Assembly (NCBI GenBank): GCA_025210455.1
Contig: JAOARQ010000013.1
Coordinates: 186,001 to 250,000, forward strand
Origin: Pelagimonas sp.
Lineage (GTDB): Bacteria; Pseudomonadota; Alphaproteobacteria; Rhodobacterales; Rhodobacteraceae
Direction of reading: 5' to 3'
DNA: 64,000 nucleotides
Position numbers and translations under genes: made by a program. The notes under the pieces were generated by a model. It was not told where the DNA came from. It searched no databases and worked only from the letters and a program-made list of their open reading frames with translations. This document shows positions 9,502-18,267 of this stretch, piece by piece (the first letter of the stretch is position 1; every line of letters begins with the position of its first letter).

Positions 9502-10032
9502 TCAGCTGCTGCAGCGCTTTTCTGCATCTTCCACTGCGGCGGTAAAGCCCAGCAGGGAAAAGGTATCTTTGGTGCGGGTGCCACGGGTGGAAACCGCTGT
9601 CAGCACCGCATTGGCGCCCCGCTTCATGGCGGTGATGATCTTGGCATCATCCTGCGGTGTGGCCGGCCAGGCCCATTCACCTTCGGTGTACAGCTCAAAT
9701 TTGTTGCCGCTGATATCGACAGTCACGGTAGAGCCATTGGCAAATGGATAGCCGCCGGTAAAGGCCAGCTGCCCCTTTACGCCCGCTTCGGGACGATGGA
9801 ACACCATCAGCAGAATCTCACCACGGGTCACCGAAACAACGCGCCCGTCTTTGGTGTTTACGCTTTCCTTATAGGTGGTCACAGCCCAGCATTCACGCGG
9901 GTTCTGCCCCTCGAACACCGACCAGTCGGTCATGGCATCCACACGGTTGGTGCTGGTTTCCTGCGCCTGTGCCACAGTCGCGCTCAGCGCAATCAGTGCG
10001 GCCCCTGCCATTTGCCCCAGACGTGAAATCAT
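9502..10032 (-). CDS. Invasion-associated locus B (IalB) family periplasmic protein
   Basis: 176 residues with a clear Sec signal peptide (hydrophobic MAGAALIALSATVAQA, cleavage after AQA about residue 23). The mature part matches the IalB pattern: a DWSVFEG start, a conserved ECWAVT cysteine, GEILLMVFHRP, and a terminal cysteine pair partner (EKRCSS). The two conserved cysteines probably form a disulphide. The family was named for Bartonella invasion, but non-pathogenic alphaproteobacteria carry several copies of unknown function. A ribosome-binding AGCAGGA precedes the ATG. Confidence 0.85.
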   Translation of the reverse strand: MISRLGQMAGAALIALSATVAQAQETSTNRVDAMTDWSVFEGQNPRECWAVTTYKESVNTKDGRVVSVTRGEILLMVFHRPEAGVKGQLAFTGGYPFANGSTVTVDISGNKFELYTEGEWAWPATPQDDAKIITAMKRGANAVLTAVSTRGTRTKDTFSLLGFTAAVEDAEKRCSS

Positions 10033-10193
10033 TCCTGCTGCCTCCAGCCTATCTTGTCAGCTTTTTGCGCACCCTGCCTTACCAGCCTTAGATCTGCGCG
10101 CCGAGCTTTACCTCTCGACGCCCGCAGCATAGCCTGAAACAACACGCAACTGAAAGCCCTGTTGGCAGATAATCGCTTAATCATGAGGTCAAT

Positions 10194-11195
10194 ATGAGCA
10201 AGGCACCCGCACCTATGGTGGAAATTCTTCGCGGTGGCATGGTCGAATGCCAGCATCTGGGTCATGCGGTGATCTGCGATGGCAGCGGGGATATCCTTCA
10301 GGCCTGGGGCGATCCGCAGGCCGTGGTCTATCCGCGTTCGTCCTCCAAGATGATTCAGGCTCTGCCGCTGGTGGCTTCGGGCGCAGCCGATGCCTTTGGG
10401 CTGGATGACAAACGCCTTGCCCTGGCCTGCGCCTCGCATGAAGGTGCGCCCATTCATGTCGATGAGGTCACCACATGGCTGTCGGAACTGGGCCTTGGCG
10501 AATCTGATCTGCGTTGCGGGGCTCAGCCCAGCCGCGACAAAGAGCTGAAACTACAAATGATCCGCGATGGCGAACGCCCCTGCCAGCTGCACAATAACTG
10601 TTCCGGCAAACACGCGGGTTTTCTGACCCTTGGCAAACATCTGGGGGCTGGGCCTGACTATGTTGATCCAACCCATCCCGTACAAAAAGCCGCGCTTGAG
10701 GTCTTTGATGAGGTGACGCAGGAAACCAGCCCCTGCTTTGGCATTGATGGCTGCTCTGCGCCCAATCCTGCCGCCACCATGCATGGCACCGCCCGTGCCA
10801 TGGCCTTTTTCGCCACCGCCCATCAGCGCAATGATGTGCTGTCAAAAGCCGCCGCGCGACTGGCCGCAGCCATGTATGCCTTCCCGGAAATGGTGGCGGG
10901 CGAAGGCCGCGCCTGCACCCTGATCATGCGCGCCGCCAAAGAACCGCTGGCGCTGAAAACCGGCGCCGAGGGGTACTTTATCGCGATCCTGCCCAATCGT
11001 GGCATCGGCATTTCGCTGAAAATTGCAGATGGTGCCACACGGGCTGCCAACTGCGCCATCGCCGCAATTCTGGTGCGTCTTGGCGTGGTCGATGCGGATC
11101 ACCCCAATGTGAAACAGTTCCTGAACCCCGAGGTCAGGAACTGGCGCGGTCTGCTGACCGGTGAAATCCGCGCGGCGGCCGGGCTGGCCGCCTGA
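10194..11195 (+). CDS. L-asparaginase, Rhizobium-type (asparaginase II family)
   Basis: Hydrolyses asparagine to aspartate and ammonia. The 333-residue protein belongs to the asparaginase II family, unrelated to the E. coli enzymes. Family landmarks are YPRSSSKMIQALP (catalytic Ser/Lys segment, near residue 45), LACASHEG, CGAQPSRD and NNCSGKHAGFL, plus the conserved cysteines used for zinc in characterised homologues. A GAGG ribosome-binding site lies eight bases before the ATG. Ends convergently with serB, nine bases apart. Confidence 0.9.
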   Translation: MSKAPAPMVEILRGGMVECQHLGHAVICDGSGDILQAWGDPQAVVYPRSSSKMIQALPLVASGAADAFGLDDKRLALACASHEGAPIHVDEVTTWLSELGLGESDLRCGAQPSRDKELKLQMIRDGERPCQLHNNCSGKHAGFLTLGKHLGAGPDYVDPTHPVQKAALEVFDEVTQETSPCFGIDGCSAPNPAATMHGTARAMAFFATAHQRNDVLSKAAARLAAAMYAFPEMVAGEGRACTLIMRAAKEPLALKTGAEGYFIAILPNRGIGISLKIADGATRAANCAIAAILVRLGVVDADHPNVKQFLNPEVRNWRGLLTGEIRAAAGLAA

Positions 11196-11203
11196 CACCC
11201 CCC

Positions 11204-12079
11204 TCAAATCGTGTTCACAAACTCATCGGCCCGATAGCCCATCAGGTACAAAAGCGCGGTCAGATCCCCGTGGTTGACCCGCAGCTGCGCCTGTTCCTGC
11301 ACCGAGGGTTTGGCATGAAGCGCCACGCCAAACCCTGCGCGCCCCAGCATCCCCAGATCATTCGCCCCGTCACCTACTGCAATCACATCCTCTTCCGTGA
11401 TGCCCTGCCGCGCAGTGATCTGCTCCAGCGCTTCGACCTTGGCCTGACGCCCCAGAATGGGCCGCCCCACCTCGCCGGTCAAAGCGCCATCTTCCGCCAG
11501 CAATGTATTTGCCCGGTTTTCATCAAACCCCAGCATTGCGGAAACCCGCGCGGTAAACGCCGTGAACCCCCCCGAGACAAGGGCACAAAATCCGCCGTCC
11601 TGCGCATGGATCGTATCCAGCAGGGTCTTGCCGCCGGGCATCAGCGTGATCCGCGTGTCCATCACCGTATCAATCACGCTTTCCGGCAGGTCTTTCAGCA
11701 GGGCCACCCGTTCAATCAGCGCCCCTTCAAAATCCAGCTCGCCATTCATCGCCCGCGCTGTAATGTCTCTTACATGGGCGCCCACGCCTGCCTCTTCGGC
11801 CAGCTCATCAATGCATTCTTGCTGGATCATCGTGCTGTCCATATCGGCCAGCAGCATTTTCTTGCGGCGGTTTTCAGGTGGCAGCAGGTTCAGATCGGCC
11901 TGATCCGCAATCGCCGCGCGCAGATCATCAAAATTCGACGGCGCGCGCTCAATCGCGAACTCAGCCGCTTCTCCGGGGTTCAGCCAGGTCAGGTCGCCGC
12001 CCCCCATGGCGTTGCGCAGATTGTCCACCAGCGCAGGATCCAACCCATTGGGTTTGGCGATAAGCGAAGCGATAAGCAT
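11204..12079 (-). CDS. serB: Phosphoserine phosphatase
   Basis: Last step of serine synthesis, dephosphorylating phosphoserine. The 291-residue protein has the HAD nucleophile motif LADMDSTM in its first half, LVSGGFTAFT as motif II, and VGDGANDLGMLG as the metal-binding motif. A short N-terminal regulatory domain precedes the HAD domain. The frame is open upstream to 12118, but the ATG at 12079 matches family N-termini (MLIASLIAKPNG). A mobile-element copy ends 92 bases upstream and its conserved core points into this gene, so the leader may derive from the element. Confidence 0.94.
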   Translation of the reverse strand: MLIASLIAKPNGLDPALVDNLRNAMGGGDLTWLNPGEAAEFAIERAPSNFDDLRAAIADQADLNLLPPENRRKKMLLADMDSTMIQQECIDELAEEAGVGAHVRDITARAMNGELDFEGALIERVALLKDLPESVIDTVMDTRITLMPGGKTLLDTIHAQDGGFCALVSGGFTAFTARVSAMLGFDENRANTLLAEDGALTGEVGRPILGRQAKVEALEQITARQGITEEDVIAVGDGANDLGMLGRAGFGVALHAKPSVQEQAQLRVNHGDLTALLYLMGYRADEFVNTI

Positions 12080-12171
12080 GGCAAAAGACCCTTTCCTGCC
12101 TGTGGCGCGCAGCTGCACCAGCCGATGTCGCGCTTTTGTCAGAAAGGGTCGGGTTTGGCCAGCGCCGCCTA

Positions 12172-12433
12172 GGGTCAGGATGCATTAATCCTGCGCCACT
12201 GGCGTTCGAAAGGCAATAAAGCAGGGGTTTTGGGCGCGCCGGAACTGGTGGACCAATTTCAAGCGGTCAAAGCCGCTGCTTTGCAGCGTTTCGATCGTCC
12301 GGAGGATTGCTCAGTTTTTGCCCCTGATCTGCGTTACAGCCCTTTGAAATAGAACCACTATTCCAGGCGGGCTGTGCCTTGTCAGGACCAAAAACTGAGC
12401 AACCAGTGGTGCAGGATTAATGCATCCTGACCC
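12172..12433. repeat. Small inverted-repeat element, copy 1 (MITE-like, 262 bp)
   Basis: Bounded by a terminal inverted repeat of 25 bases or more, beginning GGGTCAGGATGCATTAATCC, and flanked on both sides by CTA/TAG (a TA or CTAG target duplication). It contains no gene. An internal perfect 14-base inverted repeat (12307-12320 and 12389-12402) encloses a core at 12329-12383. On the minus strand this core matches copy 2 at 20415-20469 in long blocks, including AATAGTGGTTCTATTT, which can itself fold into a small hairpin. The core reads toward serB. No transposase is encoded, so it is non-autonomous or a structured repeat. Confidence 0.85.
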
Positions 12434-12696
12434 TAGCCGCAGGTCAGATCTGTGATCGTGCCCGCCTTATCCACATGGATATTGTTGCGCTGCGGGTTGT
12501 GATCCGCGGTGACAGCCCCGTCCGGCAGGATCACCCGCTTGGGAAAGGGGATTTGCCCGGCAGATGAAATCGGCTTGCCGATTATCTCGTCTTTCAGGGC
12601 CAGCCCGCCGCAACTGTGCTGGGGCGCTGATCCACCGCAGCCTGCCAGCAAAATCGGGCCAAGAAAAAGATAGGTAATAACATATCGCATAGGCAA
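12433..12696 (-). CDS. Small lipoprotein of the I78 peptidase-inhibitor family
   Basis: 87 residues with a lipoprotein signal (LLAGC, acylated Cys about residue 20). The mature part follows the I78 (Aspergillus elastase inhibitor-like) pattern: LKDEIIGKP, RVILPDGAVTADHNPQRNNI, and the closing TDLTCG that normally ends this family. It may inhibit serine proteases in the periplasm or at the outer membrane. The TAG stop falls exactly in the target site of the adjacent repeat element, so the gene is complete but its 3' flank has been replaced. Confidence 0.8.
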   Translation of the reverse strand: MPMRYVITYLFLGPILLAGCGGSAPQHSCGGLALKDEIIGKPISSAGQIPFPKRVILPDGAVTADHNPQRNNIHVDKAGTITDLTCG

Positions 12697-12856
12697 TCCT
12701 CACATATGATGACAGCAAATAAACCCGTAAAATCAGTAACTTCCAAACAAAAAATCCTTGTTGACGAAACATAGCCGCACTATGTCGCGTTTCAGGCTTG
12801 TCCGAGTTCAGCGAATGACGCAGGCTAAGAGTTAAATAGACATTTGGAGGGTCAAA

Positions 12857-13969
12857 ATGCGGACGCGCGCAGCTGTAGCACTTGAGGCAGGCAAGCCTCT
12901 CGAAGTGATGGAAGTAAACCTGGAAGGCCCCAAGGCGGGCGAGGTTCTGGTTGAAATCAAGGCAACAGGCATTTGCCACACCGATGAATTCACCCTGTCC
13001 GGTGCCGATCCCGAAGGGATGTTCCCCGCGATTCTGGGCCACGAAGGTGCAGGCGTGGTGCTGGAAGTGGGCGAAGGCGTAACCAGCCTGAAACCGGGCG
13101 ATCACGTGATCCCGCTCTACACCCCGGAATGCCGTGAATGCGAATACTGCCTGTCTGGCAAGACCAACCTCTGTCAGGCGATTCGCGCCACGCAGGGCCA
13201 GGGCCTGATGCCAGACGGCACCACACGTTTCTCTATGCTGGATGGCACGCCGATCCTGCATTACATGGGCTGTTCGACCTTTGCGAACCACACGGTTCTG
13301 CCTGAAATCGCGCTGGCCAAAATCCGCGAAGACGCACCCTTCGACAAGGTTTGCTATATCGGCTGCGGTGTTACCACCGGTGTCGGTGCGGTGCTGAATA
13401 CCGCCAAGGTGGAAATCGGCGCGCGTGCGGTTGTCTTTGGCTTGGGCGGCATCGGTTTGAACGTGATCCAGGGCCTGCGCATGGCCGGGGCGGATCAGAT
13501 CGTCGGTGTTGACCTGAACGATGACAAACGCGAAATGGCCGAAAAATTCGGCATGACGGATTTCGTGAACCCTAAAAACGTCGAAGGTGACATGGTCGCC
13601 CATCTGGTCGAACTGACCAAAGGCGGCGCGGATTACACCTTTGACGCCACAGGCAATGTGCAGGTGATGCGGACCGCTCTGGAATGCGCGCACAAGGGCT
13701 GGGGCGAAAGCATCGTCATCGGCGTCGCCCCTGCTGGCGCCGAAATTTCAACCCGTCCGTTCCAGCTGGTTACTGGGCGCGTGTGGAAAGGCACAGCTTT
13801 TGGCGGCGCAAAAGGGCGTACCGATGTGCCGCGCATTGTCGATTGGTACATGGACGGCAAGATCGAAATTGATCCGATGATCACCCACACTCTGACACTG
13901 GATGAGATCAACAAAGGCTTTGATCTGATGCACGCGGGCGAATCCATCCGTTCTGTCGTGGTCTTCTAA
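12857..13969 (+). CDS. adhI: S-(hydroxymethyl)glutathione dehydrogenase / class III alcohol dehydrogenase
   Basis: Oxidises the glutathione adduct of formaldehyde to S-formylglutathione, a detoxification and C1-oxidation step. The 370-residue zinc alcohol dehydrogenase has the catalytic zinc Cys in [10 protein letters not shown], the GHEGAG motif, the structural-zinc cysteines [15 protein letters not shown], and the NAD-binding [18 protein letters not shown] ribosome-binding site precedes the ATG. No S-formylglutathione hydrolase gene is adjacent in this window. Confidence 0.95.
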   Translation: MRTRAAVALEAGKPLEVMEVNLEGPKAGEVLVEIKATGICHTDEFTLSGADPEGMFPAILGHEGAGVVLEVGEGVTSLKPGDHVIPLYTPECRECEYCLSGKTNLCQAIRATQGQGLMPDGTTRFSMLDGTPILHYMGCSTFANHTVLPEIALAKIREDAPFDKVCYIGCGVTTGVGAVLNTAKVEIGARAVVFGLGGIGLNVIQGLRMAGADQIVGVDLNDDKREMAEKFGMTDFVNPKNVEGDMVAHLVELTKGGADYTFDATGNVQVMRTALECAHKGWGESIVIGVAPAGAEISTRPFQLVTGRVWKGTAFGGAKGRTDVPRIVDWYMDGKIEIDPMITHTLTLDEINKGFDLMHAGESIRSVVVF

Positions 13970-14020
13970 AACCCTTCAGACATCAGCGCTCTTTCGCCAG
14001 ATCGGGCGTACAGACTGTAA

Positions 14021-14046
14021 GGCCGGTGCAATTGCGCCGGCCTTTT
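14021..14046 (+). terminator. Terminator after adhI
   Basis: GGCCGGTGCAATTGCGCCGGCC hairpin followed by TTTT, about 50 bases after the adhI stop. Confidence 0.8.
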
Positions 14047-14084
14047 CCTATACTTGGGGGGTAACTGCGCTCAAAGGCCCGCCC

Positions 14085-15455
14085 ATGTTCGATCCCACTC
14101 TGGCCGAGATTCGCTTTGGCTGTGGCCTGTCGCCCAAACAGCCCGCGCCGCAAAGCGTGGATCAGATCCTGTCTGGTCTGACAGCGCCTGATGACATGGC
14201 CAGCCGCTTCCCCATCGAACCCTTTGAAACCTTTCAGGATCGCGTGCTGCGCGACCAGCTTCTCAGCCGCAATATGCGTCGTGGCCCCGACGAAGAAATC
14301 CGCCAGGGCGCGCGCGAAAATCGCAAAACCCTGCGGCGTGATACCTTTCGGGCCAGCAAAGACTGGGCCATCGCCCATGTGGCCCGCCGCATTGAAACCC
14401 GCACCGGCTTTCGCGAGCGGCTAGAATCCTTCTGGGGCGATCACTTTACCGTCTACGGCAAAGGCGGCACCCTGCGTTATGGCACCTCGCCCTATCTGCA
14501 CAGCATTCTGCGCCCGCGCATGACGGGCCTGTTCGAAGATCTTCTCTTCGAGGCCGTGACCCACCCGATGATGGTGCTCTACCTCGATCAGGCGCGCTCT
14601 GTTGGGCCGCAGTCGATTCGCGCGCGCCAGAAACCCGGCACCGGGCTGAACGAAAACCTCGCCCGCGAAGTGCTGGAACTGCACACATTGGGCGTGGATG
14701 GCCCCTACAGCCAATCCGATGTGCGTGCGCTTGCCACTTTGATGGCGGGGCTGACCGCTGGTGCACGCAAAGGACGCCTCTTCAAGAAAGACTTTGCCGA
14801 ACCCGGGCAGAAAACCGTTCTGGGGCAAACCTATAGCGGCGCCCGCCCGGGGCTGCGCGATACCCAGATGGTGCTGCGCGATCTGGCCCGCCATCCGGCC
14901 ACAGCCCGCCATATCGCGGGCAAGCTGATCCGCCATTTTGTCACCGATACCCCCGATTCCGATCATATCGCGCAGATCGAACAGGAATGGCTGCGCAGCG
15001 GTGGCGATCTGATGCGCGTCTATCAGGCGCTGCTGTCCCACCCCGCTGCCTGGAATCCACAGTTGCGCAATGTGAAATGGCCCTTTGACTATGTCACCTC
15101 GGCCTGCCGCGCCCTTGATGTTCCGGTGGAAAACCTGACGCGCAAATCCATCGTCAATGCCATCCTGTCGCCGGTGCAACTGATGGGTCAGCCCTGGCAA
15201 AATCCCCTCGGCCCCGATGGTCTGGCAGAATCCGACAGCGCATGGATCACCCCGCAGGGCATGGCCGCGCGGGTGCAATGGGCCATGGCCATTCCCGGCC
15301 TTTTGCGCCCCGATCTGCCCGATCCGCGTGATTTCCTGACAACCGCGCTGGGGGCAAACACCACCCAGACACTGCGGTTCGCCGCCAGTGCCGCCGAAAC
15401 CCGCAACGATGGCATCGGCCTTGTTCTGGCCGCCCCCGCCTTCCAAAGGAGCTGA
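14085..15455 (+). CDS. DUF1800 domain-containing protein
   Basis: 456 residues matching the DUF1800 family. Typical segments are FDPTLAEIRFGCGLSP near the N-terminus, FWGDHFTVYG, NENLAREVLELHTLGVDGPYSQ, and the C-terminal RNVKWPFDYVTSACRAL. Function is unknown in the family, which is nearly always encoded directly upstream of a DUF1501 protein, as here (the DUF1501 ATG starts two bases after this stop). No signal peptide is evident, unlike its partner. Confidence 0.85.
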   Translation: MFDPTLAEIRFGCGLSPKQPAPQSVDQILSGLTAPDDMASRFPIEPFETFQDRVLRDQLLSRNMRRGPDEEIRQGARENRKTLRRDTFRASKDWAIAHVARRIETRTGFRERLESFWGDHFTVYGKGGTLRYGTSPYLHSILRPRMTGLFEDLLFEAVTHPMMVLYLDQARSVGPQSIRARQKPGTGLNENLAREVLELHTLGVDGPYSQSDVRALATLMAGLTAGARKGRLFKKDFAEPGQKTVLGQTYSGARPGLRDTQMVLRDLARHPATARHIAGKLIRHFVTDTPDSDHIAQIEQEWLRSGGDLMRVYQALLSHPAAWNPQLRNVKWPFDYVTSACRALDVPVENLTRKSIVNAILSPVQLMGQPWQNPLGPDGLAESDSAWITPQGMAARVQWAMAIPGLLRPDLPDPRDFLTTALGANTTQTLRFAASAAETRNDGIGLVLAAPAFQRS

Positions 15456-15456
15456 C

Positions 15457-16677
15457 ATGGATCGCCGCCACTTCCTGCAGTCAGCCTTTTTGGGATGTTC
15501 ACTGGCGGCCAGCCCGCTGGTCACGCCTGTTACCTTTGCCGCCACGCCCGGTGATCACCGTCTTGTGGTAATCATCCTGCGCGGCGGGATGGATGGCCTT
15601 GATGTGGTGATCCCCTATGGCGACCCCAGCTATCAGACGTGGCGGGGCCATACCCCGCTGGGCGTGGAAGGGGCGGTTGATCTGGATGGGTTCTATGCCA
15701 TGCACCCCGGTCTGCGCCCGCTTTTGCCGCTGTGGCAGGCGGGGGATCTGGGGTTTATCCACGCCGTTTCAACCCCTTACCGCAACAAACGCAGCCACTT
15801 TGATGGGCAGGACATCCTCGAAGCGGGCATTCCCGATCTCACCCATGGCGTTGGCCGTGATGGCTGGCTCAATCGCTTGCTGTCCCTTTTGCCGGGGGCC
15901 AGCGCAGAAACCGCCTATGCGGTGGGCCGCGATTCGCTGTCGATCCTGTCTGGCGATGCACCCGTTTCCCGCTGGGCCCCGGAAAGCGATCTGATCCTTT
16001 CTGCTCAGGCGCTGCGGCTGACAAAACTGATCATGGCCGAAGATCCAGCCATGGCTCAGGCGCTGGACAAAGCCTTTGATCTGGCCGCCCGCGATGGCGA
16101 TCCAATCGTTTTTGAAGGCAGCACAGAAGATATGGCGGCCATGATGATGCAGGATGCCAATCAGGCGTCCCGCCGCAGAGGCGCAGAATCCCGCCTTGCC
16201 AGCTTTGCTGCCCAACGTCTGACAGAAGAGGCCCGGATTGCATCCTTTTCAATTTCAGGCTGGGATAGTCACGCCCGGCAGGACCGCGTGTTGAATAACA
16301 GCCTGAATCGCCTGTCGCAGGCTATCCTTGCCCTGCAATCCGCCCTCGGCCCGCATCTGTGGGACAAGACCACACTCCTCGCCATGACAGAGTTCGGCCG
16401 CACCGTGCGCTACAACGGCACGGGCGGCACCGATCATGGCACTGGCGGTGCGATGCTGCTGGCGGGCGGTGCGATCACAGGTGGGCGCGTCACCGCAAAC
16501 TGGCCGGGCCTGACCGAATCCGATCTGCTGGATCGCCGCGATCTGATGCCCACAAATGATATCCGCGCCCATGCGGGCTGGATTATCCGCGCGCTTTTTG
16601 GGGTGCGCGCCTCTGATATTGAAACCAGTGTCTTCCCGGGTCTCGACCTTGGCCAAGACCCCGGGCATTTGCTGTAA
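15457..16677 (+). CDS. DUF1501 domain-containing protein, Tat-exported
   Basis: 406 residues, sulphatase/alkaline-phosphatase-fold relative. The N-terminus is a twin-arginine signal (DRRHFLQSAFLGCSLAAS, cleaved after FAA). The mature protein begins LVVIILRGGMDGLD, with later blocks GWDSHARQD and FGRTVRYNGTGGTDHGTGG, which supply metal-ligand-like Asp and His. AAGGAG lies immediately upstream of the ATG at 15457, which is preferred over the longer frame from 15388. Coupled to the DUF1800 gene. The exact function is not established for this family. Confidence 0.87.
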   Translation: MDRRHFLQSAFLGCSLAASPLVTPVTFAATPGDHRLVVIILRGGMDGLDVVIPYGDPSYQTWRGHTPLGVEGAVDLDGFYAMHPGLRPLLPLWQAGDLGFIHAVSTPYRNKRSHFDGQDILEAGIPDLTHGVGRDGWLNRLLSLLPGASAETAYAVGRDSLSILSGDAPVSRWAPESDLILSAQALRLTKLIMAEDPAMAQALDKAFDLAARDGDPIVFEGSTEDMAAMMMQDANQASRRRGAESRLASFAAQRLTEEARIASFSISGWDSHARQDRVLNNSLNRLSQAILALQSALGPHLWDKTTLLAMTEFGRTVRYNGTGGTDHGTGGAMLLAGGAITGGRVTANWPGLTESDLLDRRDLMPTNDIRAHAGWIIRALFGVRASDIETSVFPGLDLGQDPGHLL

Positions 16678-17394
16678 TCACATCGCCAGACGATCTGTCA
16701 TGCGATCCTGTACAAGGGCCGCCACACGCGCCAGATCCGATTGCACCGGGCGTCCGGCCTTGCGCGATCTGGCCAGATCCGCCGCCGCCTTTTGCAGCAC
16801 CCCGTCACCTGCGCTTTTAGCGACACCCTGCAAAAACTGGGTCACATAGGCCAAATGCCGATCATCATCCTTTTCATCCAGAACATCCGCCGCATGGGCC
16901 ATATCATCGCGATAGGCCAGCGGATCGGGAATGATCTCATCATCACTTACCAGACGCGGGCCGGGGGGCTGACGTTCGGGTGGCAGGGCTGACAGAATGG
17001 CATTCTGAAAGGCCACAACCGAAGTCACAGGTTTGGGTAGAAAGCCATCTGCACCTGCGGCCAGAGCCACCTCTTCCGAAAACGTATCGCCGCTGGTGCC
17101 CAGAATCACATCCACGCGTGGCACAGTCACGGACAGCTCAGAAATCAGTTCAGCCCCTGATCCATCCGGCAGCCCCAGATCAATCACCGCCACGCTGGGG
17201 CGGTACACCTGCAGATGCCGGCGCGCAGATTTCAGACAATCCGCCCGTCGGATACGTGCACCTGATCGCAGGCACAAAAGGCGCATGGCGTCACAGGAAA
17301 ACCGGCTGTCTTCCACGACCAGAATGGTCAAACCCAACAGCGGGCGCGTTGCGGTGGGCCGCAGATGCGCGGCCATCGGATCTTTGTCGTCCAT
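16678..17394 (-). CDS. Response regulator (REC domain with a helical C-terminal region)
   Basis: 238 residues. The receiver domain spans about residues 22-140, with the acidic pair ED (28-29), the phospho-acceptor Asp72 in VAVIDLGLPDGSG, a conserved Ser/Thr in LGTSGD and the Lys in FLPKPVTS. The remaining 95 residues carry no recognised DNA-binding motif, so this may be an output by protein contact or a stand-alone receiver. No histidine kinase is adjacent. Ends back to back with the DUF1501 gene. Confidence 0.82.
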   Translation of the reverse strand: MDDKDPMAAHLRPTATRPLLGLTILVVEDSRFSCDAMRLLCLRSGARIRRADCLKSARRHLQVYRPSVAVIDLGLPDGSGAELISELSVTVPRVDVILGTSGDTFSEEVALAAGADGFLPKPVTSVVAFQNAILSALPPERQPPGPRLVSDDEIIPDPLAYRDDMAHAADVLDEKDDDRHLAYVTQFLQGVAKSAGDGVLQKAAADLARSRKAGRPVQSDLARVAALVQDRMTDRLAM

Positions 17395-17531
17395 GTCTTT
17401 CCCTCCAGATGCGAGTCACCTCAAAAGTTTCGCCCCACTTGGTGAACAAGCGGTTAAAGGCCGCACCATCTTGTTCACGGCTCTTGCACAGGCCATAACC
17501 CGCCCCATATGCATCACGAGGGAGAGAGACC

Positions 17532-17936
17532 ATGATCGGACGCCTGAACCACGTTGCCATCGCCGTGCCCGACCTTGAGGCCGCCGCCGCGCAATATCGC
17601 ACCGCTTTGGGCGCCACAGTTGGAGAGCCTCAGGATGAACCCGATCACGGCGTTACCGTGATTTTCATCGAACTGCCCAACACCAAGATCGAACTGCTCT
17701 ACCCATTGGGCGAGAACTCTCCGATTCAGGGCTTTCTTGACAAAAACCCCTCGGGCGGCATCCACCATGTCTGCTACGAAGTCGAAGACATCATCGCCGC
17801 GCGCGATCATCTGAAAGAAACCGGCGCCCGCGTGCTGGGAACAGGAGAGCCCAAGATCGGCGCGCATGGCAAACCCGTGCTGTTCCTGCATCCCAAAGAC
17901 TTTAACGGCTGCCTGGTCGAGCTGGAGCAAGTCTGA
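17532..17936 (+). CDS. mce: Methylmalonyl-CoA epimerase
   Basis: Interconverts (R)- and (S)-methylmalonyl-CoA in propionyl-CoA assimilation. The 134-residue glyoxalase-fold protein has paired beta-alpha-beta modules and the metal ligands in LNHVAIAVPDLE, GIHHVCYEV and the C-terminal CLVELEQ. A GAGGGAGAG ribosome-binding stretch precedes the ATG. The stop overlaps the start of the DUF1467 gene (TGATG), indicating an operon. Mutase genes are not in the window. Confidence 0.93.
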   Translation: MIGRLNHVAIAVPDLEAAAAQYRTALGATVGEPQDEPDHGVTVIFIELPNTKIELLYPLGENSPIQGFLDKNPSGGIHHVCYEVEDIIAARDHLKETGARVLGTGEPKIGAHGKPVLFLHPKDFNGCLVELEQV

Positions 17937-18226
17937 TGGGTATCACGTCGGGGCTCGTACTTTTTGCGGTCATCTGGTTCATGACCTTCCTCTGTGTCAT
18001 TCCCGTGCGTCTGAAAACGCAGGGCGACATGGGCGAAGTTGTACCCGGAACCCACGAAAGCAGCCCCGAACGTCACAATCTGAAACTCAAAGCACTGATC
18101 ACCACGGGCATATCCCTGGTGCTTTGGGCGCTCTTCGCCTGGATCATCATCGGCGGCCTCATCACCGTCGACGACATCGAGCGCTGGACCTATGGCGAAG
18201 ATGGTCTGCGCAGCCTCTCAAACTGA
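17936..18226 (+). CDS. DUF1467 family small membrane protein
   Basis: 96 residues with two transmembrane segments (about 3-22 and 56-78), separated by a loop containing the characteristic IPVRLKTQGDMG and PGTHESSPE. The DUF1467 family is restricted mainly to alphaproteobacteria and is commonly found directly after mce, as here. Function unknown. Confidence 0.82.
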   Translation: MGITSGLVLFAVIWFMTFLCVIPVRLKTQGDMGEVVPGTHESSPERHNLKLKALITTGISLVLWALFAWIIIGGLITVDDIERWTYGEDGLRSLSN

Positions 18227-18238
18227 CGGGCTCAGTTT

Positions 18239-18259
18239 GGGGCGCTATGTTTGCGCCCC
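18239..18259. terminator. Bidirectional-looking terminator between convergent genes
   Basis: GGGGCGC/GCGCCCC hairpin with a seven-base loop (TATGTTT), followed on the plus strand by GTCAAAAA. It lies between the DUF1467 gene and the oppositely oriented EI24 gene. Confidence 0.5.
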
Positions 18260-18267
18260 GTCAAAAA

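Noticed and set aside
12467-13693. 408-codon open frame on the minus strand
   Set aside because: It is the shadow of adhI and the I78 gene, His/Phe-rich with no recognisable domain.
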